Source of the DNA: Desulfobulbaceae bacterium
GTDB lineage: Bacteria; Desulfobacterota; Desulfobulbia; Desulfobulbales; Desulfobulbaceae
DNA length: 6,753 nucleotides
Direction of reading: 5' to 3'
Assembly (NCBI GenBank): GCA_026990725.1
Contig: JALXCX010000163.1
Coordinates: 1-6,753 of the forward strand
In this document: piece after piece, positions 1-6,406 of the stretch
How the letters are laid out: each line of letters opens with the position of its first letter
How positions within the stretch are numbered: the first letter of the stretch is position 1
Program-made: the position numbers and the translations under genes
The notes under the pieces: model-generated
Databases searched by the model: none
The model's input: only the letters and a program-made list of their open reading frames with translations
Told to the model about the DNA's origin: nothing

Positions 1-3000
1 TGAAGAATTCTGGACATGCCCTGATGGTGAGGTCTTTGAGCATTTCTATGTCCACTTCACCTCTTCCGTCAAAATGTAGTGTCAATTTCACCGGGCTTTT
101 TCCGTGGTAATTGTAGAGCAGGTCTTTCAGTTGGACAAGGTGTTGGTGAAGAGTTGAGCGTGCTTCAAGGCGAATTGTTGTCTCTTCTGTGTACTGTTCT
201 ATCGCCTGAGCCAGAGGGGTGATAGTCTCAGCAATAATTTTTACTCCTCTTTCGCTTTTCTGGATAGAGCCAAGAACTACAAGAGGTTGTTCGCTGAGCA
301 AAAGGTCAGCACACTGGGCATGAGTTTTGGGGAACACAATGACTTCAATAGACCCGCTCATGTCCTCAAAAACAGTAAAGGCCATCAGATCGCCTTTTTT
401 TGATTTATGCTCTTTATAACTCTGAAGAAGCCCCGCAATACGAACAGCCTGGCCTTCGCGACAGTTTTCCAGATTGGTAATAGGTACGGGTGCAACCAGC
501 TTGATTTCTTCGGATACTTCCGCCAAGGGGTGTCCGGTAAGAAAAAAACCTACAGTTTCCTTTTCGTATGTTAGTTTTTTTAACTCTGGCCAGTCCGGAA
601 TATCGGGTAACTGAATTTCATTATCTGATGTATCTTCAGCCTCTCCGGCCAGGGCGAAAAGATTCATCTGTCCGCTCAGGCGATCACGCTGGACAGCTTT
701 GGCGTGTTCCAGCGCTTCGTCAAGAACGGCCATGAGTTGAGATCTTTTGCCTTTCATTGTGTCAAAGGCCCCGGCTTTAATCAGGCTCTCAATGACTTTT
801 CTATTCACCCGGCTGGAATCGATTCTGCCGCAGAAATCAGCAAGCCCCTGATAGGGGCCTTTTTCGGTACGTTCTTCAAAAATTGAGTCAAGGGCCGCAC
901 CTCCGACGTTTTTAACTGCAGCCAGGCCAAAGCGTATGCGATCATTTATGACTGTGAAGTCGTGGAATGATTCGTTGATGTCGGGTGGAAGAACATCAAT
1001 ATTCATCTGTTGACATTCATTAAAATATTTGACCACTTTGTCCGTATTGTCAACATCGCAGGAGAGCAATGCCGCCAAAAACTGGGCCGGATAATGGGCC
1101 TTGAGATACGCTGTCTGATAGGCTATCAGAGCGTAGGCTGCAGAATGTGATTTGTTAAAACCGTATCCGGCAAATTTTGCCATAAGATCGAAGACATACT
1201 TTGCTTTTTTTTCCGGAATTTTATTGGCAAGCGAGCCCTTCATGAACTTCTCTCGCTCCTCTTCCATCACCTCTGGTATTTTTTTCCCCATTGCCCGGCG
1301 TAGAATATCCGCATCTCCGAGGCTGTAAGAAGCCATGATGTTAGCAATCTTCATGACCTGTTCCTGATAGACTATAACCCCGTATGTCTCTTCAAGAACC
1401 GGCTGGATCTGCGGCAATGGATACTCTGCCGGCCTGTGACCATGCTTGGTCTCAACAAACTGGTCAACCATGCCAGAATCAAGCGGGCCGGGACGGTACA
1501 GGGCAACAAGAGCAATTAAATCTGAAAATTGCTCAGGGGCCATTTTGACAAGAAGCTCCCGCATGCCATCACTTTCCAGTTGGAAAACACCCAAACTGTT
1601 CCCCTTGCAGAGGAGATCGTAGGTTTTAAAATCATCAATGGGAATAGTACTTAAATCAATCTTTGAACCAATATCCTGTTCAATAAGCTGCAGTGCCCGG
1701 TCAATGACAGTCAGAGTTTTCAGGCCGAGAAAATCAAATTTGATCAGCCCGGTCATCTCTGTATATTTCATGGCATACTGCGTAAGTATTTCCTTATTGG
1801 GTCCTATGCAGACCGGAAGATACTCAACCATGGGTTTGGGCGAGACAACCACACCGGCAGCATGGGTTGATTTATGCCGTGATAATCCTTCAAGGGTCTG
1901 GGCCACTGTCAGTAGTTCGCGAACATCATCGTGCTTCATTGCCTCGCGCAGACGGGGTTCTTTATCAATAGCTTTATTCAGGGTTATTTTGAGTTCATCA
2001 GGGACAAGCTTGGCAATTCGATCGACCACGGGAAGTGGAACTTCAAGTACCCGGCCGACATCACGTAAGACCGCTCTTGCTTTCATGGTTCCGTAGGCAA
2101 CAATTTGGGCAACATTTGTTTCACCGCCATATTTATTGCGGACATAATCAATAACTTCATCCCGTCTGTCCTTACAGAAATCAACATCAAAATCTGGCAT
2201 GGACTCTCGTTCAACATTGAGAAATCTCTCAAAAATAAGTCCATACGGGATAGGGTCAATATCTGTTATTGCCATGGCGTATGCCGCTAGGCTGCCGGCA
2301 CCGGAACCACGGCCAGGACCAACAGGAATTTTCTTGCTTTTAGCCCAGTTGATAAAGTCGGCAACGATAAGAAAATACCCGGAAAAGCCCATCTTTTTAA
2401 TGATTTCTGTTTCCATGGTCAGCCGTTCACGGTATTGCTGCTCCAGGTCAGCATCAACTTCCTGCATGCTCCGTAAATGGGCCAGGCGAACCTCCAGGCC
2501 GTCCCAGCAGGCTTTTTCAAAAACCGTTTCCAGTGATTCCCCGGGAGCAACCGGAAAAAGAGGGAAATGATGGTCGCCAAAGTTTAGTTCGAGGTCGCAT
2601 CGATTTGCCACCTCCACAGTATTGGTAAGTGCTTCCGGGCAGTAACTGAACTGTCTGGCCATCTCTTCAGGAGATTTGAAGTGGAGTTCATCGGTAGAAA
2701 AACGAAACCGCTTAGGGTCGTTTATGGTTTTTCCTGTCTGAATGCAGAGCAGTACTTCATGGGCGTAGGATTCTTCCTGGTTCAGGTAATGGCAGTCATT
2801 TGTTGCGACAAGTTTAATATTCAGTTCTTTGGCAAGCTCCATAAGGCCAGTGTTGGCGATCTGTTGTTTGTCAATGCCATTTTCCTGAATTTCAAAGTAC
2901 AGTCTGTCCCCAAAAACCGCCTGCAGCTCAAGGGCTTTTTTTCGTGCTCCATCCAGATTGTTGTGGGTGATAAGCCAGGGTATTTCTCCGTGCAGACAGG

Positions 3001-3409
3001 CTGTGAGAGCCAATAATCCTTCCTGGTGTTCAAAGAGTACTTTCTGGTCAATCCTTGGCCGGTAATAAAACCCTTTTGTCTGAGCAATGGATGCCAGTTT
3101 CATCAGGTTTTGGTAGCCGGCTTTATTCATTGCCAGCAAAACAATATGAAAATTATGACCGGCTTTTTTATCATGAAGGAGATGATCTGTCTGGGAGATA
3201 TAAAATTCACAGCCAACAAGGGGTTTGATCCCGGCTTTTTTAGCCTTTGTGTAAAATTCAAGGGCACCATACATAGCACCATGGTCGGTAACCGCCACAG
3301 CTTCCATGTCATATTCTTTTGTTTTGTTGATGAGGTCATCAAGGCGAATGGCGCCGTCAAGCATCGAGTATTGGGTGTGAACGTGGAGGTGAACAAAAGG
3401 TGCAGACAT
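1..3409 (-). CDS. dnaE: DNA polymerase III alpha subunit, 3' end cut by window edge
   Basis: Catalytic subunit of the replicative polymerase; it copies DNA in the cytoplasm as part of the holoenzyme. I translated the minus strand from ATG at 3409 and found one unbroken frame of 1136 codons to the left edge. Known DnaE proteins are near 1160 residues, so only a short tail is missing. Domains in order: PHP domain (about 1-270) with HLHVHT at 7-12, TDHG at 41-44, GCE at 66-68, ACLHGE at 137-142 and NDCHY at 204-208; polymerase palm with GPGRGSGAGS at 364-373, PDFDVDF at 405-411 (catalytic Asp408 and Asp410) and KFDFLG with the third Asp at 559; fingers with FNKSHSAAYA from 751; a beta-clamp-binding motif QMNLF at 914-918; an OB fold from about 985. 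The chosen start gives the usual N-terminus close to the PHP motif. A weak GAG lies about 8 bases upstream, and no convincing promoter was seen. The lipoprotein gene upstream is on the same strand, 131 bp away. Identity is secure; Gram-positive PolC is excluded by domain order and the lack of an inserted exonuclease. Confidence 0.98.
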   Translation of the reverse strand, partial: MSAPFVHLHVHTQYSMLDGAIRLDDLINKTKEYDMEAVAVTDHGAMYGALEFYTKAKKAGIKPLVGCEFYISQTDHLLHDKKAGHNFHIVLLAMNKAGYQNLMKLASIAQTKGFYYRPRIDQKVLFEHQEGLLALTACLHGEIPWLITHNNLDGARKKALELQAVFGDRLYFEIQENGIDKQQIANTGLMELAKELNIKLVATNDCHYLNQEESYAHEVLLCIQTGKTINDPKRFRFSTDELHFKSPEEMARQFSYCPEALTNTVEVANRCDLELNFGDHHFPLFPVAPGESLETVFEKACWDGLEVRLAHLRSMQEVDADLEQQYRERLTMETEIIKKMGFSGYFLIVADFINWAKSKKIPVGPGRGSGAGSLAAYAMAITDIDPIPYGLIFERFLNVERESMPDFDVDFCKDRRDEVIDYVRNKYGGETNVAQIVAYGTMKARAVLRDVGRVLEVPLPVVDRIAKLVPDELKITLNKAIDKEPRLREAMKHDDVRELLTVAQTLEGLSRHKSTHAAGVVVSPKPMVEYLPVCIGPNKEILTQYAMKYTEMTGLIKFDFLGLKTLTVIDRALQLIEQDIGSKIDLSTIPIDDFKTYDLLCKGNSLGVFQLESDGMRELLVKMAPEQFSDLIALVALYRPGPLDSGMVDQFVETKHGHRPAEYPLPQIQPVLEETYGVIVYQEQVMKIANIMASYSLGDADILRRAMGKKIPEVMEEEREKFMKGSLANKIPEKKAKYVFDLMAKFAGYGFNKSHSAAYALIAYQTAYLKAHYPAQFLAALLSCDVDNTDKVVKYFNECQQMNIDVLPPDINESFHDFTVINDRIRFGLAAVKNVGGAALDSIFEERTEKGPYQGLADFCGRIDSSRVNRKVIESLIKAGAFDTMKGKRSQLMAVLDEALEHAKAVQRDRLSGQMNLFALAGEAEDTSDNEIQLPDIPDWPELKKLTYEKETVGFFLTGHPLAEVSEEIKLVAPVPITNLENCREGQAVRIAGLLQSYKEHKSKKGDLMAFTVFEDMSGSIEVIVFPKTHAQCADLLLSEQPLVVLGSIQKSERGVKIIAETITPLAQAIEQYTEETTIRLEARSTLHQHLVQLKDLLYNYHGKSPVKLTLHFDGRGEVDIEMLKDLTIRACPEFF

Positions 3410-3507
3410 TGTATTTCTCAAAAAAATAGGTTAACAACGCAGCCCGAAACGGTGTGTTAACGGGCAGGGAAGAGTGGTCTGTAAAAATAAATGTAAAAGC
3501 AAAGGCT

Positions 3508-3536
3508 TTGACCTGTGGAAAATGAAATATTAATAT
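3508..3536 (+). promoter_or_regulatory. Possible sigma70-type promoter, antisense to lipoprotein gene
   Basis: TTGACC at 3508-3513 is followed by a 17-bp spacer and TAATAT at 3531-3536, a 5/6 and 4/6 match to the consensus boxes at ideal spacing. It lies between dnaE and the lipoprotein gene but points rightward, away from dnaE and into the antisense strand of the lipoprotein gene. No plus-strand gene follows. It may be chance in AT-rich DNA, or it may drive an antisense transcript. Confidence 0.3.
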
Positions 3537-3555
3537 GGCCTCATCTGATGAGGCC
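3525..3555 (-). terminator. Hairpin across lipoprotein stop codon, possible weak terminator
   Basis: GGCCTCAT at 3537-3544 and ATGAGGCC at 3548-3555 are perfect inverted repeats with a 3-base loop. This 8-bp stem includes the TGA stop of the lipoprotein gene. Read on the minus strand, it is followed by an AT-rich stretch with several T residues (ATATTAATATTT) rather than a clean T run. It could be an intrinsic terminator of modest strength or an mRNA 3'-end stabiliser that partly separates the lipoprotein transcript from dnaE. Confidence 0.45.
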
Positions 3556-4482
3556 CCGCACGCCTTCAAGTAGTGCCTTGTCAAGATTTGTCCCGGTTAA
3601 ATCAGCCCCGGTCAAATCAGCTCGAATAAGGTTTGCCCCCTGCAGGTTTGCCCCTTTTAAATTAGCATTTTTTAAATTTGCTCCAGGTAGACTGCAGTAG
3701 GTGAGATTCGCATCTTCAAGATTTGCTCCTTCAAGATCAGCCCGGCGCATTTTGGCCATTTTCAGGTTGGAACCGCTTAAGTTGGCCCCGGCCAGCCGGG
3801 CTCCGACAAGATCAGCTTTGGCAAGATTTGTTTCAGATAAATTGCATCCCGGACAATCCCTGGCCATCCATTTAACTGTTGAACGTAACTCCCTGTCCTC
3901 CTGAGAGGTATTATAAGTGTTTTCCTCTGTTATCGTTTTTTCAGTCAGCTGGCTTTTATGAGTTTGCTCGTCATTTTCATCTCTGGGTTCGTCTATGGCT
4001 TCTTTATGAGGTGCCGAGGCAGCCCGTATTGATTTTCGGTAGCTTTTCTTCCCTTTATGAACGGCATAATAGCTGCTTTTATAATCCCCTGAATACTGGG
4101 TCGATGTAAATTGAATGAGTCCCTTTTTGCTTGTAAGTTTATAAGCCCCATCTGTTTTGTAAATGAAATAACAATGCATATCAGCATCCCACCAGTTATT
4201 CATTCTGAAGCAAAACTCACCTTGTTCACTGACATCCCATTGACCCAGATCTTTCAGGTTGGAGACGTCAACTCCATACACTCTGCCGGAAGTATGCATG
4301 AACAGATATGCGTCACTGTCATGGTTTTGCAACCACAGGGTATTGCCTTCAGTTAACGATAAGACCTGATCCGGCGTGAGCTTTTCGCCTCCCTTTTGGG
4401 CAATAAGTTTTTGTATATTGCTCGTCCCGCAACCGGAGAGAAGAATGATAAGAACCAGGGGTAGAAAGTGCAGTTTTTTCAT
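3541..4482 (-). CDS. Pentapeptide-repeat lipoprotein, function unknown
   Basis: The 313-residue product has a lipoprotein signal peptide: MKK, a hydrophobic stretch at about 6-15, and the lipobox LSGC with Cys18 as the expected lipidation site. Gly at +2 rather than Asp suggests outer-membrane sorting if the organism is Gram-negative. Residues about 36-120 form a compact aromatic-rich domain (LTPDQVLSL, GQWDVSEQGEFCF, WWDADMHCYF) with two cysteines, Cys91 and Cys104, that could form a disulfide in the periplasm. Its pattern is reminiscent of DUF995-type domains; that is a memory-based impression. A charged Glu/Lys/Thr-rich linker at about 145-200 follows. Residues about 213-307 are continuous A(D/N)LxG-type pentapeptide repeats, roughly 19, expected to fold as a right-handed quadrilateral beta-helix, preceded by DCPGC (Cys210, Cys213). 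No Shine-Dalgarno is obvious before the ATG; the signal peptide fixes the start. TTGACT at 4552-4547 looks like a -35 box but lacks a good partner. The role is unknown; proximity to dnaE alone does not link it to replication. Confidence 0.88.
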   Translation of the reverse strand: MKKLHFLPLVLIILLSGCGTSNIQKLIAQKGGEKLTPDQVLSLTEGNTLWLQNHDSDAYLFMHTSGRVYGVDVSNLKDLGQWDVSEQGEFCFRMNNWWDADMHCYFIYKTDGAYKLTSKKGLIQFTSTQYSGDYKSSYYAVHKGKKSYRKSIRAASAPHKEAIDEPRDENDEQTHKSQLTEKTITEENTYNTSQEDRELRSTVKWMARDCPGCNLSETNLAKADLVGARLAGANLSGSNLKMAKMRRADLEGANLEDANLTYCSLPGANLKNANLKGANLQGANLIRADLTGADLTGTNLDKALLEGVRGLIR

Positions 4483-4718
4483 AATGGATCGGACGAATAA
4501 ATTTGAAAAAATAGTATGTTAGTTTCATTCGAAAATATTGAAATACAGTCAATACTTTACAACTAAACAAGATTTTTTTCATCCTTTTCTTTCCTGTCTG
4601 ATTTGGCTGTGACAGGGATTTTTCAGCTATTTCTTGATCTGGCACCAGGAATCTTAGAAGATAAAGTTCAAGAGGATACTGGCCAGGAGATGTCAGAAAC
4701 CGTGTTGTTAAAAAGGTC
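4483..4718. other. 236-bp intergenic spacer, no gene
   Basis: AT-rich spacer between the TIM-barrel gene stop and the lipoprotein start. A minus-strand reading frame crosses it from inside the upstream gene into the lipoprotein gene, but it overlaps two well-supported genes in another frame and shows no family features. AAAAAG at 4710-4715 and CTTTTT at 4732-4737 could pair weakly across the upstream stop codon, which is not enough to call a terminator. The spacer presumably carries the lipoprotein promoter, but no clear -35/-10 pair was found. Confidence 0.5.
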
Positions 4719-5534
4719 TTAAAAGAGAGAGCTTTTTTGTATGAAGGCCAGTGATTGCCAGAGATCCGCTTCTGTGTGTGGCTCAAGGGTAATGAGAGGC
4801 AAAGATGGCTGTTGATGCAAAAAAACGAACAAGTCTTTGAAGTTAAAAGAACCAAGGCCTAACGCAATGTGTTTGTCTGCCTGGCCGTCATTGTCATGGA
4901 GGTGGAGCTGGCCTAAGCGGGAACCAATTTGTGCTATCCATGGTTGCCAACTTGTGTGGGCAAAGGCCGATAAATGTCCAGTATCCATACAAAACCCGAG
5001 ATGAGGCGCCTTGAGTCTTTCAAAAAGCAAAAAATGCACTTCCGGTGAGATCTCATAAGTGTTTTCAAACATAACCATGGTTTTAGCCTGCCCGGCAATA
5101 TCAAGAAGTGGTTTCCACGTTTCCAGGGAGGTTGCTAACCATTTATCGAGTTTTCCCCTGTGTTTATTTTCTTCAAAACCCAAGTGACAGACAATGGAGG
5201 CCGGCTTAAAAATTTTAAGCAGTTGAAATGCCCTTTGGAGCTTTTCTCTTGTTATCTCAACGATCCGTTGGTCAAATCCACCCGGTACAAGATCAAAAAA
5301 AGGGGCATGGAGAGTGCAGTGCAGATTATTTTTTTGCAAGGTGTCAGCGAGGTTTTGAAAATTTTTTACGTCTACTTGCCAAAGACAATCTCCTTCAAGG
5401 CCGATTTCCGGCTGTAATCTGTTGTTGATAAAAAGCTCTAGTAGTTCCCCATTATAGAGTTGATCAAACGGAGCATTAATAAAACATTTGCTTGTAATCT
5501 TAGCGTATTGTAAATGTTTGTCGTCTGATTTCAT
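4719..5534 (-). CDS. Sugar phosphate isomerase/epimerase family TIM-barrel protein
   Basis: The 271-residue protein has the motif set of the AP endonuclease family 2 / xylose isomerase-like TIM barrel. The residues expected to hold a divalent metal cluster fall at the ends of successive strands: His76 (LHAPF), His117 (CHLGF), Glu157 (FENTYE), Asp184 and His187 (MDTGH), His211/His213 (HLHDND), Asp220 and His222 (ADKH), and Glu251 (LEPH). This resembles endonuclease IV geometry, so a metal-dependent isomerase, epimerase or phosphodiesterase is possible. The substrate cannot be read from sequence. No signal peptide is present, so it should be cytoplasmic. The length is normal for the family and the frame is intact. 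The ATG at 5534 has no recognisable Shine-Dalgarno. It is the first gene of the minus-strand group and is divergent from the thiamine operon. True endonuclease IV seems less likely because the motif contexts differ. Confidence is high for the fold and low for any specific reaction. Confidence 0.9.
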   Translation of the reverse strand: MKSDDKHLQYAKITSKCFINAPFDQLYNGELLELFINNRLQPEIGLEGDCLWQVDVKNFQNLADTLQKNNLHCTLHAPFFDLVPGGFDQRIVEITREKLQRAFQLLKIFKPASIVCHLGFEENKHRGKLDKWLATSLETWKPLLDIAGQAKTMVMFENTYEISPEVHFLLFERLKAPHLGFCMDTGHLSAFAHTSWQPWIAQIGSRLGQLHLHDNDGQADKHIALGLGSFNFKDLFVFLHQQPSLPLITLEPHTEADLWQSLAFIQKSSLF

Positions 5535-5835
5535 ATAAAAAATAGTAATAACATGTGGTTGTTAACTTTCCCGTTTTCTTTGACCTTAAAGTCAGGCTCG
5601 ATTTAAGATCAGGCACGAACTTAACTGTTTTTTATCATTACCGGCAAGATTATATATCGATTATGCCGTATTTTATCCTGATTTTATCTGTTTCAGCACT
5701 GGAGTATAATATTAAATTTTGAGAATGTTTTTGGTGCGCAGCTACCTTCAAGGGGCATTAGAGAACTTCAGGATATTGGTATACATGATATTGTCTGTGG
5801 ATTTTGTGAAAAAAGGTCGGTTTTCTTAAATAATC
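5535..5835. other. Left part of divergent intergenic region, no gene
   Basis: About 300 bp of AT-rich DNA between the TIM-barrel gene and the thi promoter, with no coding region I can support. It contains an imperfect 17-bp direct repeat (5586-5618), and a TATAAT hexamer at 5705-5710 on the plus strand with only a poor -35 (TTTTAT). A 34-codon plus-strand frame beginning with ATG at 5725 has no proper ribosome binding site or family features. The promoter of the minus-strand TIM-barrel gene should be here, but I could not define it. Confidence 0.6.
5586..5618. repeat. Imperfect 17-bp direct repeat upstream of TIM-barrel gene
   Basis: The segment 5586-5601 (TTAAAGTCAGGCTCGA) recurs at 5603-5618 (TTAAGATCAGGCACGA) with 13 of 16 positions identical, at a period of 17 bp. 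A further TTAA follows at 5621-5624. The repeat lies about 50-85 bp upstream of the start codon at 5534, a place where a regulator could act on the minus-strand promoter. It might equally be a small chance duplication. Confidence 0.5.
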
Positions 5836-5847
5836 AGATTATAATCT
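5836..5847. repeat. 12-bp perfect palindrome next to thi promoter
   Basis: AGATTATAATCT is a perfect palindrome ending two bases before the TTGACA -35 box. It could be an operator for a dimeric regulator or simply an AT-rich UP-element-like stretch. No known regulator motif is recognised. Confidence 0.35.
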
Positions 5848-5849
5848 TG

Positions 5850-5879
5850 TTGACAATTGCAAAAGGTTTCCGCTAAACA
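5850..5879 (+). promoter_or_regulatory. Probable sigma70 promoter of the thi operon
   Basis: A perfect TTGACA occupies 5850-5855. The best -10 candidate is TAAACA at 5874-5879, 18 bp downstream, which is a weak match. Transcription would start near 5885-5890, just before the TPP aptamer begins, which is the position expected for a riboswitch-led operon and is the main support for the call. Confidence 0.55.
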
Positions 5880-5892
5880 ATTGGAGCCTGTT

Positions 5893-5977
5893 CACTGGGG
5901 GTGCCTGCCGCGGCTGAGAGAAGTCATTGCTTCAACCCTTGGAACCTGATACGGATAATACCGTCGTAGGGAAAGTG
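5893..5977 (+). ncRNA. TPP riboswitch aptamer (THI box)
   Basis: The conserved thiamine pyrophosphate aptamer core is present in order: GGGGTGC at 5898-5904, CTGAGA at 5914-5919, ACCCTTGGAACCTGAT at 5935-5950, then GGATAATACCGTCGTAGGGAA at 5953-5973 (conserved parts GATAATACC and CGTAGGGAA). CACT at 5893-5896 pairs with AGTG at 5974-5977 to close P1. P3 is very short, as in many bacterial versions. It lies between a promoter and thiS-thiG on the same strand, the canonical context; TPP binding is expected to lower expression of the thiazole-synthesis genes. The mechanism (termination or start-site masking) is not settled by the sequence. Confidence 0.97.
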
Positions 5978-6193
5978 TTAAAAGCGTTTCGTTTCCGCTT
6001 TGCTGTATTTTTCCCCGTGCGTTCCTCTACTGTTTTCAAATGTTTCGAGATCCGGTAAATCTGGTTTGTTGCCCTGTGAACAGAATCTGTAAATTTTGAT
6101 TCTTTTGAAAAGAGGCCTTTAAGCAATCATATTTCAGTTTTTATTTATCGTTTGTCTTGTTTGGGGCGTATAATTGATCAAGCCATGCTGGTG
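5978..6193 (+). promoter_or_regulatory. Long leader between TPP aptamer and thiS
   Basis: A 216-base stretch with no supportable gene, which must contain the expression platform. A small hairpin pairs AAAGCG (5981-5986) with CGCTTT (5996-6001) across a 9-base loop, followed six bases later by TTTTT at 6008-6012. This resembles a weak terminator, but the gap before the T run is unfavourable. The T run and following C residues can also pair with the 3' strand of aptamer P1. No strong classical terminator was found. Confidence 0.55.
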
Positions 6194-6201
6194 AGGCAGG
6201 A
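6194..6201 (+). promoter_or_regulatory. Ribosome binding site of thiS
   Basis: AGGCAGGA ends 7 bases before the ATG at 6209 and gives a good Shine-Dalgarno (AGGA at 6198-6201). Nearby GCC at 6182-6184 and GGC at 6195-6197 could pair locally and partly hide it, so it is a candidate target for translational control by the riboswitch. Confidence 0.75.
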
Positions 6202-6208
6202 ATAGCTT

Positions 6209-6406
6209 ATGAAAATCATCATGAATGGAAAAGAGATCGAAGTGCAGAGTCAAACCCTGAGGAATCTGGTTGATGAGTTGGGACTTGCCCCGGACAGCCT
6301 TATTGTGGAAAAGAATCGGCAGCTGGTCAAGCGGGAATCCTGGGCAGAAACGACCTTACAACAAGGGGACAGGCTTGAGCTGCTTAATTTTGTCGGAGGT
6401 GGATAA
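6209..6406 (+). CDS. thiS: Sulfur carrier protein ThiS
   Basis: A 65-residue ubiquitin-like protein. Its C-terminal glycine is adenylated and converted to a thiocarboxylate that delivers sulfur to ThiG for the thiazole ring of thiamine. The sequence begins MKIIMNGKEIEV and has the usual pattern of a short beta strand, a helix starting TLRNLVDELGL, VEKNRQLV, then GDRLELLNFVGGG with the essential terminal Gly-Gly. The length is typical of the family and no key residue is missing. The start is supported by AGGA 7 bases upstream. thiG follows directly: its preferred TTG start touches the TAA stop, so the two should be translationally coupled. A TPP riboswitch lies upstream. MoaD is the main look-alike, but the adjacent thiG and the THI box make ThiS the clear choice. 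Confidence 0.96.
   Translation: MKIIMNGKEIEVQSQTLRNLVDELGLAPDSLIVEKNRQLVKRESWAETTLQQGDRLELLNFVGGG
6395..6399 (+). promoter_or_regulatory. thiG Shine-Dalgarno inside the thiS glycine codons
   Basis: GGAGG lies within the codons for the terminal glycine run of ThiS. It is 7 bases from TTG at 6407, which is ideal, and 16 bases from ATG at 6416, which is too far. It therefore argues for the TTG start of thiG. Confidence 0.7.

Noticed and set aside
1638..2570. Plus-strand reading frames opposite dnaE
   Set aside because: The minus strand encodes uninterrupted DnaE with catalytic motifs here, and the plus-strand products are Ser/Arg-rich with no recognisable domain.
3422..3462. GTTAAC repeats just upstream of dnaE
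   Set aside because: The two copies are a short palindrome that also occurs near 5562; too short and common to call an operator or replication-protein site.
3515..3904. Plus-strand reading frames with a repeated F-A-P pattern opposite the lipoprotein gene
   Set aside because: The periodicity is the antisense image of the 15-base pentapeptide repeats; there is no RBS or independent family signal.
4349..4855. 168-codon minus-strand frame spanning the TIM-barrel/lipoprotein gap
   Set aside because: It overlaps both flanking genes in a different frame, starts inside the upstream gene and has no family features.
5725..5829. 34-codon plus-strand frame after a TATAAT hexamer
   Set aside because: There is no usable Shine-Dalgarno, the -35 box is poor and the peptide is unrecognised, so it is probably chance in AT-rich spacer.
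6040..6102. Short leader-peptide-like frame between the aptamer and thiS
   Set aside because: There is no Shine-Dalgarno and no run of regulatory codons, and the TPP riboswitch already explains control of the operon.
5932..6126. 64-codon minus-strand frame over the riboswitch
   Set aside because: It is antisense to the strongly conserved TPP aptamer and its leader, with no domain to support it.
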